From Nonomuraea rhodomycinica (GTDB lineage Bacteria; Actinomycetota; Actinomycetes; Streptosporangiales; Streptosporangiaceae), in NCBI RefSeq assembly GCF_013363995.1, contig NZ_JABWGO010000013.1:240060-304059 (forward strand): 64,000 nt of DNA. The letters run 5' to 3'. Both the position numbers and the translations under genes were made by a program. Shown piece by piece: positions 17,373-25,350 of this stretch. Each line of letters opens with the position of its first letter. The first letter of the stretch is position 1. The notes beneath the pieces are model-generated. The model was not told the DNA's origin. It saw only the letters and a list, made by a program, of their open reading frames with translations, and searched no databases.

Positions 17373-17541
17373 GACCTGCCACCTCACCCTCCACCTCCGC
17401 CTTCGCCGCCCGCCCCCGCCATGGCGGGCGTCCTGCGTGAGTCCCACGATGGAGGCCGGGTCGCCGTCGCGGCAGGGCCGAACGTCCCGGCTCCCGGCCC
17501 CCGGCGCTCCCTCCCGCCGGGGCCCCTGGCATGCTGGCGGG

Positions 17542-18321
17542 ATGCTCGACACGGGACTCTCCGGTCAGGTCGTGCTGGTCACCGGGGCCGGACGCGGCAT
17601 CGGGGCGGCCGTGGCCCGCGCCTTCGCCCGGGAGGGCGCGCGGGTGGCCGTCCACGGGTTCGCGGGCGCCGTCCCGCCCCCGGGCGTCACCTGGGAGCAC
17701 GTCACCCCGTCCCCCGACGAGGCCGAGGCGCTGGCGGCCGAGCTGGGCGGCGGCGCCATCGCCGTGCGTGCCGACCTCATGGAGCCGGACGCCGCCGGAC
17801 GGCTGTTCGACCAGGTGGAGAGCGGGCTCGGGCCCGTGGACGTCCTCGTGAACAACGCCGCCCACTGCGAGAGCCCCGACACGTTCGCGAGCGTGACGGC
17901 CGCCGGGCTGGGGCGCGCCTACCAGGTGAACGCGATCGCGCCCGCCCTGCTCGTCGCCGAGCTGGCGCGCCGCCGGCCGCCCGGCCGCCCGGCCGCCGTG
18001 GTCAACGTCTCCACCGACGCGGCCCGCGCCTTCCCCGGGCAGATCGGGTACGGCACGTCGAAGGCCGCGCTGGAGGCGCTGACCCGGGCGGCGGCGCTCG
18101 ACCTGGCCGCCGCCGGCATCAGGGTCAACGCGGTGGCGCCGGGGCCGGTGCAGACCGGCTGGATGGACGCCGCCATGGAGGAGCACGTCCGGTCGGTCGT
18201 GCCGCTGGGGCGGGCGGGTGAGCCGGACGACGTCGCCGACGCGGTGGTGTTCCTGGCCTCGCGTCAGGCCCGGTGGATCACCGGCCAGGTGCTCCAGGTG
18301 GCCGGCGGCCACGCCCTCTGA
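17542..18321 (+). CDS. SDR family oxidoreductase (FabG-like)
   Basis: 259-aa classical short-chain dehydrogenase. It has TGAGRGIG at residues 14-21, NNAAH in place of NNAG, the catalytic Ser in VVNVSTDAA, YGTSKAA (Tyr and Lys) and the C-terminal GQVLQVAGGHAL typical of 3-ketoacyl reductase-like enzymes. It is divergent from the WS/DGAT gene across about 170 bp, so a role in fatty-acyl or polyketide reduction is possible but unproven. The ATG is the first in frame after the divergent promoter region. Confidence 0.9.
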   Translation: MLDTGLSGQVVLVTGAGRGIGAAVARAFAREGARVAVHGFAGAVPPPGVTWEHVTPSPDEAEALAAELGGGAIAVRADLMEPDAAGRLFDQVESGLGPVDVLVNNAAHCESPDTFASVTAAGLGRAYQVNAIAPALLVAELARRRPPGRPAAVVNVSTDAARAFPGQIGYGTSKAALEALTRAAALDLAAAGIRVNAVAPGPVQTGWMDAAMEEHVRSVVPLGRAGEPDDVADAVVFLASRQARWITGQVLQVAGGHAL

Positions 18322-18337
18322 ACGGCTCGGAGGTGGG

Positions 18338-18706
18338 TCAGCGCGCGTGGGACACCTCGCCGGCGCGGCGGGCGGCCGGGACCCGGCTGAGCTGGAGGAG
18401 GCTCATGCCGAACAGCAGCACGCCCAGCGGGACGTGCACCGTCTTCACCTGGGCGATGCCCAGCGCCACCTGCGCCAGCGTGAGCACGAACATCCCGGCC
18501 GCGTACAGGATGGGCCTGGGCGAGCCGCCGCCCGGCCGCCACATCAGGATCGCGACGATCAGGTGCACCAGCGTCACGGCGAACACGGTGTACGCCGAGG
18601 CGCTGTGCAGGGTGCGCCCGCCGGGCGTGGACAGCAGCAGGCCGGCGGTGATCGGCGCGGCGAAGAGGGCCAGGGTTTGCAGGATGACCGCGACACGCAA
18701 GAACAC
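18338..18706 (-). CDS. Four-helix membrane protein in the ECF41 unit
   Basis: 122-aa integral membrane protein with four predicted helices and conserved-looking histidines in HSASAY and VHLIVAIL positions, a layout reminiscent of DUF/cytochrome-b561-like or DoxX-like small proteins. I cannot assign a family. The GTG at 18706 is chosen because AAGGAG lies 6 bp upstream. An ATG at 18799 falls inside the promoter described next and is rejected. It is preceded by an ECF41-type promoter on its own strand, making it a probable member of the sigma factor's regulon. It may transport or handle an electron carrier (speculation). Confidence 0.65.
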   Translation of the reverse strand: MFLRVAVILQTLALFAAPITAGLLLSTPGGRTLHSASAYTVFAVTLVHLIVAILMWRPGGGSPRPILYAAGMFVLTLAQVALGIAQVKTVHVPLGVLLFGMSLLQLSRVPAARRAGEVSHAR

Positions 18707-18791
18707 GAGTGACTCCTTGGACGGGAGGGGGAGGGTGAAGACCTCGGCGACGAGGCCGTACGCCCGCGCCTGGATCGGCGTCTCGCACTCC

Positions 18792-18818
18792 GACGACACG
18801 ACCGCCGGGAATGTGAGG
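18792..18818 (-). promoter_or_regulatory. ECF41-type promoter for the membrane protein gene
   Basis: Read on the minus strand: -35 CCTCACA, 16-bp spacer, -10 CGTC. This matches the architecture of the two plus-strand promoters in this unit and the published ECF41 consensus (TGTCACA and CGTC). It would give an untranslated leader of about 80 nt before the GTG at 18706. Confidence 0.75.
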
Positions 18819-18830
18819 CGACGTGGCCGA

Positions 18831-18857
18831 CCTCACAGTTCGGTGCGTCGTCTCGTC
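18831..18857 (+). promoter_or_regulatory. ECF41-type autoregulatory promoter of the sigma factor gene
   Basis: -35 CCTCACA (18831-18837), 16-bp spacer, -10 CGTC (18854-18857). It lies 41 bp before the sigma factor start codon and 12 bp from the divergent copy, which would allow positive autoregulation. Confidence 0.75.
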
Positions 18858-18898
18858 GTTCCGGTGAGGGCAGCCGCATCGAGGGAGCCGACATCACC

Positions 18899-19834
18899 AT
18901 GACCACACCGTCCGAGCCAGGAGCCGTCCGGCCCGATCCGACCCTGAGCGCGATCATGAGCGAGCGGCGCCATCTGATCAACCTCGCCTACCGGCTCCTC
19001 GGCACGCTGGCCGACGCCGAGGACGTCGTGCAGGAGACCTACGCCCGCTGGTACGCCATGTCCCCGGAACAGCAGCGGGCCATCGCCTCCCCCGGCGCCT
19101 GGCTGACGACGGTGGCCGGCCGCATCTGCCTCGACGTGCTCGGCTCGGCGCGGGCCCGGCGGGAGCGCTACGTGGGCGAGTGGATCCCCGAGCCGCTGCC
19201 CGACCGTACGGAGTGGGCCGGCGGGCGGCCCGGCGGGGACCCGGCCGACCGGGTCACGCTGGACGAGTCGGTCAACATGGCGTTCCTCGTCGTGCTGGAG
19301 TCGATGACCCCGGCCGAGCGGGTGGCGTTCGTCCTGCACGACGTCTTCCGCTACCCCTTCGCCGAGGTGGCCGAGATCGTCGGCCGCAGCCCGGCGGCCT
19401 GCCGCCAGCTCGCCTCCTCGGCCCGCCGCCGCATCCGCGACGCGCGGACCCCGGCGACGCCCGCCGCCCGGCGGGCCGGCGTCGTCAGGGACTTCAAGCA
19501 GGCATGGGAGGCCAAGGACATCGACGCCCTCATCGGCCTGCTCGACCCCGGGGCCACGGTCATCGCCGACGGCGGCGGCCTCGTCAACGCCCTGCTGCGC
19601 CCGATCGAGGGGCCCGAGCAGATCGCCCGCTACGCCATGACCATCGCCGGCATGGCCTCCGGCCTGACGATCCTGGAGCGGACGGTCAACGGCCAGCCCG
19701 GTCTGGTGGCGCAGCGGGACGGCGTCATCGACGCGGTGATGGCGTTCGAGGTCGCGGGCGACCGGATCACCCGCATCTGGGCCGTACGCAACCCGGAGAA
19801 GCTCCGGCCCTGGACGGTGGACCCGCGGCAGTGA
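18899..19834 (+). CDS. ECF41 family RNA polymerase sigma factor (SigJ-like)
   Basis: 311-aa extracytoplasmic-function sigma factor. Sigma-2 (about 20-90) and sigma-4 (about 125-185, AEVAEIVGRSPAACRQLASS) are followed by a SnoaL/NTF2-like domain (about 195-305), which in this group replaces a separate anti-sigma factor. The ECF41 signatures are present: WIPEP in the linker (95-99, family WLPEP), DGGG (224-227) and NPEK (298-301, family NPDK). It is autoregulated through the promoter at 18831 and sits next to its usual partner, a carboxymuconolactone decarboxylase-like gene. The inducing signal is unknown. Confidence 0.95.
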   Translation: MTTPSEPGAVRPDPTLSAIMSERRHLINLAYRLLGTLADAEDVVQETYARWYAMSPEQQRAIASPGAWLTTVAGRICLDVLGSARARRERYVGEWIPEPLPDRTEWAGGRPGGDPADRVTLDESVNMAFLVVLESMTPAERVAFVLHDVFRYPFAEVAEIVGRSPAACRQLASSARRRIRDARTPATPAARRAGVVRDFKQAWEAKDIDALIGLLDPGATVIADGGGLVNALLRPIEGPEQIARYAMTIAGMASGLTILERTVNGQPGLVAQRDGVIDAVMAFEVAGDRITRIWAVRNPEKLRPWTVDPRQ

Positions 19835-19847
19835 GACGGGGGCGTCG

Positions 19848-19874
19848 CCTCACATTCCGGGCGGCCGGGTCGTC
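19848..19874 (+). promoter_or_regulatory. ECF41-type promoter of the AhpD/CMD-like gene
   Basis: -35 CCTCACA (19848-19854), 16-bp spacer, -10 CGTC (19871-19874). Hexamers and spacing match the other two sites in this unit. It begins 14 bp after the sigma factor stop. Confidence 0.75.
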
Positions 19875-19930
19875 GGACCCCTGACACAGCGTCCGGCGCA
19901 CCGCCGAAACCGAGAGAGGACCACCGCTCG

Positions 19931-20419
19931 ATGTCCACGGAGAACCTTCAGTCGCGTCTGCCCGACCCCAGCCAGTTCTTCCCCGAGGTGGCGACGATCG
20001 CCGCGGCCATGACCAAGGCCACCCACAACGGTGCGATCCCGCGCACCACCGTCGGCCTGGTGCAGCTGCGGGCCGGGCAGGTCGTCGGCAGCACGTACCA
20101 CACGGTGCGGCAGACCGGCCTGCTGCGCGGCGCCGGGGAGACGGAGGAACGCATCACCGCCGTGGCGTCGTGGCGGGACGCCCCGTACTTCACCGACGCC
20201 GAACGGGTGGCGCTGGAGCTGGTCGAGGCCGTCCTGACCGCGAACCCGGCCGGGGAACGCGTCCCCGACGAGCTGTACGCCAGGGCCTGCGCCCACTACG
20301 ACGAGAAGGGGCTCTGGACGCTGACCCTGGCGATCAGCCAGATCTGCTTCTTCGTCCCCGTCGCGCTCATCGCCAAGCCGATCCCCGGCAGGCCGCTCGG
20401 GAAGAACTACAGCAGGTAA
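19931..20419 (+). CDS. Carboxymuconolactone decarboxylase/AhpD-like protein lacking the CxxC pair
   Basis: 162-aa protein of the AhpD/CMD superfamily, the classical ECF41 target (the C of the COE partners). It keeps the family scaffold, for example VQLRAGQVVG, ETEERITAVASWRDAPYFTDAER and a C-terminal helix pair. Where redox-active members have GCxYCxxMH it reads GSTYHTVRQ, so both cysteines are gone and the usual thiol peroxidase chemistry cannot occur. It may act on a small molecule without disulfide chemistry or serve as a sensor of the sigma factor's signal (inference). An AGAGAGGA ribosome site lies about 11 bp upstream. Confidence 0.88.
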   Translation: MSTENLQSRLPDPSQFFPEVATIAAAMTKATHNGAIPRTTVGLVQLRAGQVVGSTYHTVRQTGLLRGAGETEERITAVASWRDAPYFTDAERVALELVEAVLTANPAGERVPDELYARACAHYDEKGLWTLTLAISQICFFVPVALIAKPIPGRPLGKNYSR

Positions 20420-20467
20420 CGCCCTCCGGGCCCGGGGTGAGGCCGTGCGTCCGCGCCTCACCCCCGC

Positions 20468-21013
20468 TCACAGGACGCGGGTGAGCCTGGTCAACGCCTC
20501 GATGATCTCGTCCATGCCGAGGCCCCGGTCGGAGCGCTGGTAGACGTACACCTCGGGGGCGAGCGGCGCGAGCAGCGTGTCGACGAGCGCGTCCGGGCTC
20601 GGCGTGCCGGCGGCCACCAGCAGCGACCGGACGTGCGCCCGCCAGAAGCCGTACGCGCCGGTCTCGAACCGCGTGCGCCCGACCTCGCTGCCCAGCACCA
20701 GGTGGGCGTGGTCCTCCAGCAGCCGCACCATGGCGGCGTAGAACGCGGCGAGCCGCTCGGCGGGCGGCGCGCCGGGGCCGAGGGGCGGGTCGCCGCGCAG
20801 CAGGCGCTCCTGCAGCTCGCGCTCGTGCTCGTCGAGCAGCGCGACCGCGATGGACGCGCGGTCGGGATAGCGGCGGTACAGCGTGCCCCTGCCCACCCCG
20901 GCGGCCTTGGCGATGTCGTCCATCGTCACCTCGTGCGGTGGCCGGGCTGCGAACAGCGCGGCCGCCGCCTCCAGGATCCGGGCGCGGTTGCGCGCGGCGT
21001 CGGCTCTCTCCAT
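20468..21013 (-). CDS. TetR family regulator of azoreductase/SMR unit
   Basis: 181-aa repressor. The N-terminal helix-turn-helix reads VTMDDIAKAAGVGRGTLYRRYPDR (about residues 29-52); the rest is an all-alpha ligand-binding dimer domain. The ATG at 21013 is chosen because an alternative at 21037 would put coding sequence over the first palindrome. It is divergent from the FMN azoreductase and SMR exporter genes, with two palindromes in the gap, so it very likely represses them and itself. It probably senses a quinone, azo dye or cationic compound. Confidence 0.9.
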   Translation of the reverse strand: MERADAARNRARILEAAAALFAARPPHEVTMDDIAKAAGVGRGTLYRRYPDRASIAVALLDEHERELQERLLRGDPPLGPGAPPAERLAAFYAAMVRLLEDHAHLVLGSEVGRTRFETGAYGFWRAHVRSLLVAAGTPSPDALVDTLLAPLAPEVYVYQRSDRGLGMDEIIEALTRLTRVL

Positions 21014-21029
21014 GCGCACCAGTGTATGT

Positions 21030-21069
21030 GGACACATCGTCCGGATATGCTTAAATGGACAACGTGTCC
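21030..21069. promoter_or_regulatory. Two TetR operators upstream of azoreductase
   Basis: Site 1 GGAC-ACATC-GTCC (21030-21042) and site 2 GGACA-ACG-TGTCC (21057-21069) share the TGGACA half-site and lie about 27 bp apart in the divergent promoter region of the TetR and azoreductase genes. Confidence 0.7.
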
Positions 21070-21091
21070 GCTTACTGATCGGAGAGATGAC

Positions 21092-21799
21092 ATGCTGCTC
21101 CACCTCGACGCCAGTGCCCGCCGTACCTCCTTCTCCCGCAGACTGTCGAGGGCGTACGCGGACGCCTGGCGCGCCGCGCACCCCGGCGCCGGGTACGTCT
21201 ACCGCGACCTGGCCGCCGACCCCGTCCCGCACATCCGCGAGGCGTGGACCGAGCTGTGCGATTACGTCCTGGAGAACGGGATCACGGAGATCGCCCGCTA
21301 CGAGGAGGCCGTCCGCACCCCCGCCCAGCGGGAGGCGTGGGCGATCCTCAAGCCGCTGCTCGACGAGGTCGTGGCGGCCGACGTGGTGCTCATCGGCACG
21401 CCGATGTACAACTTCTCGATCCCGTCGTCGCTGAAGGCGTGGATCGACCAGATCACGTTCCCGAAGATGTCGCTCAAGGGCCGGTCGTTCGTGGTGACCG
21501 GCGCCCGGGGCGGCGCGTACGGCCCCGGCACCCCGCGCGAGCCGTACGACTACGAGGAGCGCTACCTGCGCGACTTCTTCAAGGGCCACTTCGCGGTGGA
21601 GGACGTGACGTTCGTCCACGCCGAGCTGGTCAACACGCGGCTCGACCCGGCGCTCGCGCACCTGCGCGACCGGCACGAGGAGTCGCTGACCGCCGCCCTG
21701 GAGACGGCGTCGTCCCTCGGGGCGTCGTCCCCCGGGGCGTCGTCCCCCGGGTCGTCGTCCGTCGAGTCGTCGTCCGTCGGGTCGGAGGTCCGGCCATGA
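21092..21799 (+). CDS. azoR: FMN-dependent NADH azoreductase/quinone reductase
   Basis: 235-aa flavodoxin-like oxidoreductase that reduces azo dyes and quinones by two electrons. The start LLHLDASARRTSFSRRL holds the FMN phosphate loop; GTPMYNFSIPSSLKAWID and VTGARGGAYGPGTP are the AzoR flavin-binding blocks. The last 30 residues are a Ser/Gly/Pro/Val tail encoded by a 15-bp tandem repeat. Its stop overlaps the SMR gene by ATGA (21796-21799). Probably repressed by the divergent TetR. Role: detoxification of quinones or electrophiles (inference). Confidence 0.9.
   Translation: MLLHLDASARRTSFSRRLSRAYADAWRAAHPGAGYVYRDLAADPVPHIREAWTELCDYVLENGITEIARYEEAVRTPAQREAWAILKPLLDEVVAADVVLIGTPMYNFSIPSSLKAWIDQITFPKMSLKGRSFVVTGARGGAYGPGTPREPYDYEERYLRDFFKGHFAVEDVTFVHAELVNTRLDPALAHLRDRHEESLTAALETASSLGASSPGASSPGSSSVESSSVGSEVRP
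21707..21781. repeat. 15-bp in-frame tandem repeat in azoreductase tail
   Basis: Five exact-length units at 21707, 21722, 21737, 21752 and 21767; the first three are gcgtcgtcccccggg-like and the last two tcgtcgtccgtcggg-like. Each adds five residues to the C-terminus. Confidence 0.9.
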
Positions 21800-22110
21800 G
21801 CTGGCTGACCCTGCTCCTGGCCGGGCTGGTGGAGGTGGCCTGGTCGCAGAGCATCAAGCCGACGCAGAACTTCACCCGCCCCATCCCCACCCTGATCTCC
21901 CTGGTCCTCATGGCCGCCGCCGTATGGCTGCTGTCGCAGGCCATGAACACGCTCCCGGTCGGCACCGCGTACGCCGTCTTCACCGGCATCGGCGCGGTGG
22001 GCGCGATCACCCTGGGGATCGTGTTCGGCGGCGACCCCGTCTCGGTGGGACGGATGGCGGCCTTGAGCCTGATCGTGGGAGGGATAGTCTTGGCCCGGAT
22101 CACGACATAG
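21796..22110 (+). CDS. SMR family exporter (SugE/Gdx-like)
   Basis: 104-aa small multidrug resistance protein with four transmembrane helices, working as an antiparallel dimer that exchanges protons for cations. The membrane-embedded glutamate is in AGLVEVAWSQSIK (about residue 13). The third helix carries LPVGTAYAVFTGIGAVGA, which places it nearer the SugE/Gdx guanidinium exporters than EmrE. Translationally coupled to the azoreductase and so part of the TetR-controlled unit. Substrate could be guanidinium or a quaternary amine. Confidence 0.9.
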   Translation: MSWLTLLLAGLVEVAWSQSIKPTQNFTRPIPTLISLVLMAAAVWLLSQAMNTLPVGTAYAVFTGIGAVGAITLGIVFGGDPVSVGRMAALSLIVGGIVLARITT

Positions 22111-22140
22111 ACGGACATAGACGGAAGGGGCCGGGTCCTC

Positions 22141-22800
22141 ATGGGGGAAGTCGGAGAGTCCTACCAGGAAGTCAGGGCGTCGTATCTGACGGCCGCGGAG
22201 TCCGCGGTCGCCCTGCTGGGCCATCCCGCCGTCGCCGCCGCCTGGGACAAGCCGAGCGCGCTCACCGAGTTCAGCGTCGCGGGCCTGGCCGGGCACCTCG
22301 GCCACCAGCTCGTACGGGTGGACCGGCTGCTGGCCGCCGACCCCACGCCGGGCGCCGAGCCGATCGGTCTCCTGGAGCACTACGCCAGGTCCCCCTGGGT
22401 CGAGGCCGGCGTCGACCACGAGATCAACGTCGGCATCCGGCGCGCCGGCGAGGAGTCCGCCGCCGCGGGCCCGGCCGCACTGGCCTCCACCACCGCCGAG
22501 CTGCTGGAGCGCCAGCGCGCCACCCTGCCCGCCGCGCCGGCCGACCGCGTCCTCGACCTGCCCTCGGGCTGGTCGCTGCTGCTGGACGACTTCCTCATGA
22601 CCCGCATGATGGAGCTGGTCGTCCACTCCGACGACCTGGCGGCGAGCGTGGGCGTGGAGACCCCGCCCCTGCCCGCGCGGGTCGTGGAGCCGGTGGTGGA
22701 CCTGCTGGCCCGGCTCGCCGTCCACCGGCACGGGGCGACGGCGGTCATCCGCACCCTCAGCCGCACCGAACGCGCCCCCGCCACGATCAGCGCGTTCTAG
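22141..22800 (+). CDS. DinB-like maleylpyruvate isomerase family protein
   Basis: 219-aa protein of the actinobacterial TIGR03083/mycothiol-dependent maleylpyruvate isomerase N-terminal family, a four-helix bundle related to DinB that may bind metal and use mycothiol. Seen directly: an opening helix YQEVRASYLTAAESAVALL, LAGHLGHQLVRVD with its family histidine, MELVVHSDDLAASVG with a second histidine and an all-alpha C-terminus. It follows the SMR gene by 30 bp and could be co-transcribed. Function in detoxification is inferred from family and context only. Confidence 0.75.
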   Translation: MGEVGESYQEVRASYLTAAESAVALLGHPAVAAAWDKPSALTEFSVAGLAGHLGHQLVRVDRLLAADPTPGAEPIGLLEHYARSPWVEAGVDHEINVGIRRAGEESAAAGPAALASTTAELLERQRATLPAAPADRVLDLPSGWSLLLDDFLMTRMMELVVHSDDLAASVGVETPPLPARVVEPVVDLLARLAVHRHGATAVIRTLSRTERAPATISAF

Positions 22801-22819
22801 CAGCGTTCGGCGGGAACGC

Positions 22820-23656
22820 CTACCCCAGGAACCGCGCGACGACGGACACGAACCGGTCGGCGTCGTCGAGCCACGGGAAGTGTCCGGCTCGGACCTGGAC
22901 CACGAGTTCGGCGTCCGGGAACAGCCCGGCGAACTCCGCCATGGCGGCAGGAGGCGCTCCCGGATCGACCTCTCCCGCGACCAGCAGGACGGGCCGCGTG
23001 AAGCGGGCGAGCTCGGCGCGCGTGGCGTCCGGGTCGAAGGCGCCCGGGGCGCCGAAGGCGGCCATGACCTCCGGGACCCGCTGCTCCGTATCGGCCGCGT
23101 GGTGGGCCCGCGCCGCCTCGTCCCACCGGCCGTAGGAGAACGGCGCGATGGCCCGCCAGCTGTCGCTCGTGACGGCGCCCGCCACGATCGCCTCGAGCGC
23201 CGCGAACGCCTCCGGGAACCACGGCTCGTCCCGGCGCAGGAGAGCCGTCTCGCGCCGGAGGTCGCCGGTGATCGGGATGCCGACGGCTCGGACGCTCGGC
23301 GTGATCAGCGCCAGCCTGCCGACACGGCGCGGGTGGCGGGCCGCGTACCGCACGGCCACGTTCGCGCCGGCGCAGTGGGCGAGCAGGTCCATCCGGTCGA
23401 GGCCGAGGTGCGCGCGCAGGGCCTCGACGTCGGCGACGAGCCGGTCGCAGCGACAGGACGTGAGGTCCTGAGGTGTCGCGGACCGCCCGGTGCCCCGCAG
23501 GTCCAGTGTGATCAGCTGCAGGTGCGCGGACAGGCCGCCGAGGTCGCCGAGGTAGGCGGAGGCCGTCGGCCCGCCGGGCAGGCAGACCACCGGCGCGCCG
23601 TCCCCCGCCACCCGGTAGGCCAGCTTGACGCCGTCGTACGAGGTGAAGAACTCCAT
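22820..23656 (-). CDS. Alpha/beta hydrolase with cysteine nucleophile
   Basis: 278-aa alpha/beta-hydrolase fold protein resembling proline iminopeptidase-type enzymes. The oxyanion region is PGGPTASAY, the acid is in VAGEVDPGAP and the histidine in AGHFPWLDD. The nucleophile elbow reads AHCAGAN, giving Cys95 where most relatives have serine. Cysteine nucleophiles are known in dienelactone hydrolases but are rare in this subgroup. The protein may be a thiol hydrolase or poorly active. It is divergent from an ArsR-like regulator and is a likely target of it. Confidence 0.85.
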   Translation of the reverse strand: MEFFTSYDGVKLAYRVAGDGAPVVCLPGGPTASAYLGDLGGLSAHLQLITLDLRGTGRSATPQDLTSCRCDRLVADVEALRAHLGLDRMDLLAHCAGANVAVRYAARHPRRVGRLALITPSVRAVGIPITGDLRRETALLRRDEPWFPEAFAALEAIVAGAVTSDSWRAIAPFSYGRWDEAARAHHAADTEQRVPEVMAAFGAPGAFDPDATRAELARFTRPVLLVAGEVDPGAPPAAMAEFAGLFPDAELVVQVRAGHFPWLDDADRFVSVVARFLG

Positions 23657-23727
23657 GCCCGGCAGTCTGAGAGGGTGGCGGCGGCCAAGGCTATCGTTCA
23701 GCCACAGCTACATGATGGGTGGCGCGG

Positions 23728-24693
23728 ATGGCCGTCGAGATCAGGTTCACCGCGGCGTCGGTCGCCAGGGTGCGATTCGCCGTCTCCCCGCTGGGGGAGA
23801 CGGTGCTGGCGCTGCGGATCCTGCTGAGCACGGGCGGGCACGCGATGCACCGGCCCTGGGTGCGCGGGGCGCGTCCGCTGATCGCGGATGAGCGCGAGCT
23901 GCCGCTGCTGCGGGCACTGATCGCCGAGGCCATGCCGTCCTTCCTGTTCCCGGTGCCGCAGGAGCGGCTGCCGTCGACGGCGACCGAGCTGGAGCTGCTG
24001 CGCGCCACCGAGGAGTCGTTCTTCCGGCGCGAGTACGGAGCGGTCGTGGGCGTACCGGCCGACGAGGTTCCCGACCCGGCGGCGGTGCTGCCTCGGCTGG
24101 CGGGCGCGCTCCGCCGGTGCCACGAGCTGCTGATCGCTCCGCAGTGGGGCCGGATGCGCGCGGTGCTGGACGCCGACGTCGCCAAGCGGGCGCTCACCCT
24201 CGTGGACGGCGGAGTGCAGGCGCTGTTCGCCGAGCTGCACCGGGACATCGCCTGGGACGGCGGCCACCTGGTGGTGCACGGCCGGCGCACCCCGCACGCC
24301 GTCCACACCGTGGACACCGGCGGGCACGGCCTGGTGCTGCTGCCCAGCGTCTTCAACTGGCCGAACGTGGGCGTCGACAAGTCCCCCGTCGCCGCCGCGT
24401 CGATCCGCTATCCGGCGGTGGGCGTCGGCCTGCTGTGGGAGCCGCCCCCGCCGGCGCTGCCGGGCCTGGCCCCGGTGCTGGGCCGCACCAGGACGGCGCT
24501 GCTCGCCGCCCTGGCCGAACCCCGGACGACCGCCGCCCTGGCCGCCCGCCTGGGCATCACCCCGAGCGCGGTCTCGCAGCACCTGGGCGCGCTGCGCGGG
24601 GCGGGGCTGGTGTCGACGCACCGTACCGGCCGGACGGCGCTCCACCTGCGCACGGAACGAGCGGACCACCTGCTGGGCATCACCGCCCCATGA
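23728..24693 (+). CDS. ArsR-like winged-helix regulator with large N-terminal domain
   Basis: About 321 aa. The C-terminal 80 residues form a winged helix-turn-helix of ArsR type (TTAALAARLGITPSAVSQHLGALRGAGLVSTHR, shown here in parts: TTAALAARLGI and TPSAVSQHLGALRG). The N-terminal 220 residues correspond to the DUF5937-like part common in actinobacterial regulators, starting VEIRFTAASVARVRFAVSP. The ATG at 23728 is preferred; a GTG at 23719 is in frame. It is divergent from the cysteine alpha/beta hydrolase, suggesting local control. No cysteine metal site is evident, so metal sensing is unlikely. Confidence 0.85.
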   Translation: MAVEIRFTAASVARVRFAVSPLGETVLALRILLSTGGHAMHRPWVRGARPLIADERELPLLRALIAEAMPSFLFPVPQERLPSTATELELLRATEESFFRREYGAVVGVPADEVPDPAAVLPRLAGALRRCHELLIAPQWGRMRAVLDADVAKRALTLVDGGVQALFAELHRDIAWDGGHLVVHGRRTPHAVHTVDTGGHGLVLLPSVFNWPNVGVDKSPVAAASIRYPAVGVGLLWEPPPPALPGLAPVLGRTRTALLAALAEPRTTAALAARLGITPSAVSQHLGALRGAGLVSTHRTGRTALHLRTERADHLLGITAP

Positions 24694-24778
24694 CGTTCCT
24701 GGGCCGGGGGCGCCGCCCGGCCCGGGCTTGTAACGTGGTGGTGCCGAGATCAGCCGTCCACGCCGGGAGCGAACCGCG

Positions 24779-25300
24779 ATGCGCTGGCAGATCCACTCCG
24801 AACAACCGCTCTACTCGGACCACTGGCTCGACATACGCGTGGCGGACGTGGAACTGCCCGACGGCAGGCACCTGGACCATCGGCTCATGCGCATGCCGCC
24901 CGGAGCCGGCGCCGTCGTGCTCGACGACCGGCGGCGCGTCCTGCTGATCTGGCGGCACCGCTTCATCACCGACACGTGGGCGTGGGAGATCCCCATCGGC
25001 CGGATCGAGAGCGGCGAGGAGCCACCCGAGGCGGCGGCCCGGGAGGTCGAGGAGGAGACCGGCTGGCGCCCCGGCCCGCTGCGCCCCCTGCTCGACATCC
25101 AGCCCAGCAACGGCATCTCGGACTCGGTCCACCACATCTTCCGCGCCGACGAGGCCACCCACATCGGCCCGCCGACGGACACGACCGAGGCCGAACGCGT
25201 CGCCTGGGTACCGCTCTCGGACGTGCGCCGGCTGATCGGCGAGGGACGCATCGTCGGCGGCACCAGCATCGCCGCCCTCCTCTACGTCTCCACGCCCTGA
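24779..25300 (+). CDS. NUDIX hydrolase
   Basis: 173-aa pyrophosphohydrolase. The Nudix box runs GRIESGEEPPEAAAREVEEE plus TGW (about residues 75-97), matching GX5EX7REUXEEXGU with all catalytic glutamates. The N-terminal SEQPLYSDHWLDIRVADVEL and the strand WEIPIGRIESG resemble ADP-ribose pyrophosphatases, which clear ADP-ribose or related sugar nucleotides. A free-standing gene 85 bp after the ArsR-like gene. Substrate not provable from sequence. Confidence 0.9.
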   Translation: MRWQIHSEQPLYSDHWLDIRVADVELPDGRHLDHRLMRMPPGAGAVVLDDRRRVLLIWRHRFITDTWAWEIPIGRIESGEEPPEAAAREVEEETGWRPGPLRPLLDIQPSNGISDSVHHIFRADEATHIGPPTDTTEAERVAWVPLSDVRRLIGEGRIVGGTSIAALLYVSTP

Positions 25301-25350
25301 CCGAGCCCCATGCCGGCCCACGCCTCATGCGGCGGACCAGAATGATCACC

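Noticed and set aside
23657..23727. Operator for the ArsR-like gene in the short divergent gap
   Set aside because: Only a weak GCCAC/GTGGC pair was found, too short to claim.
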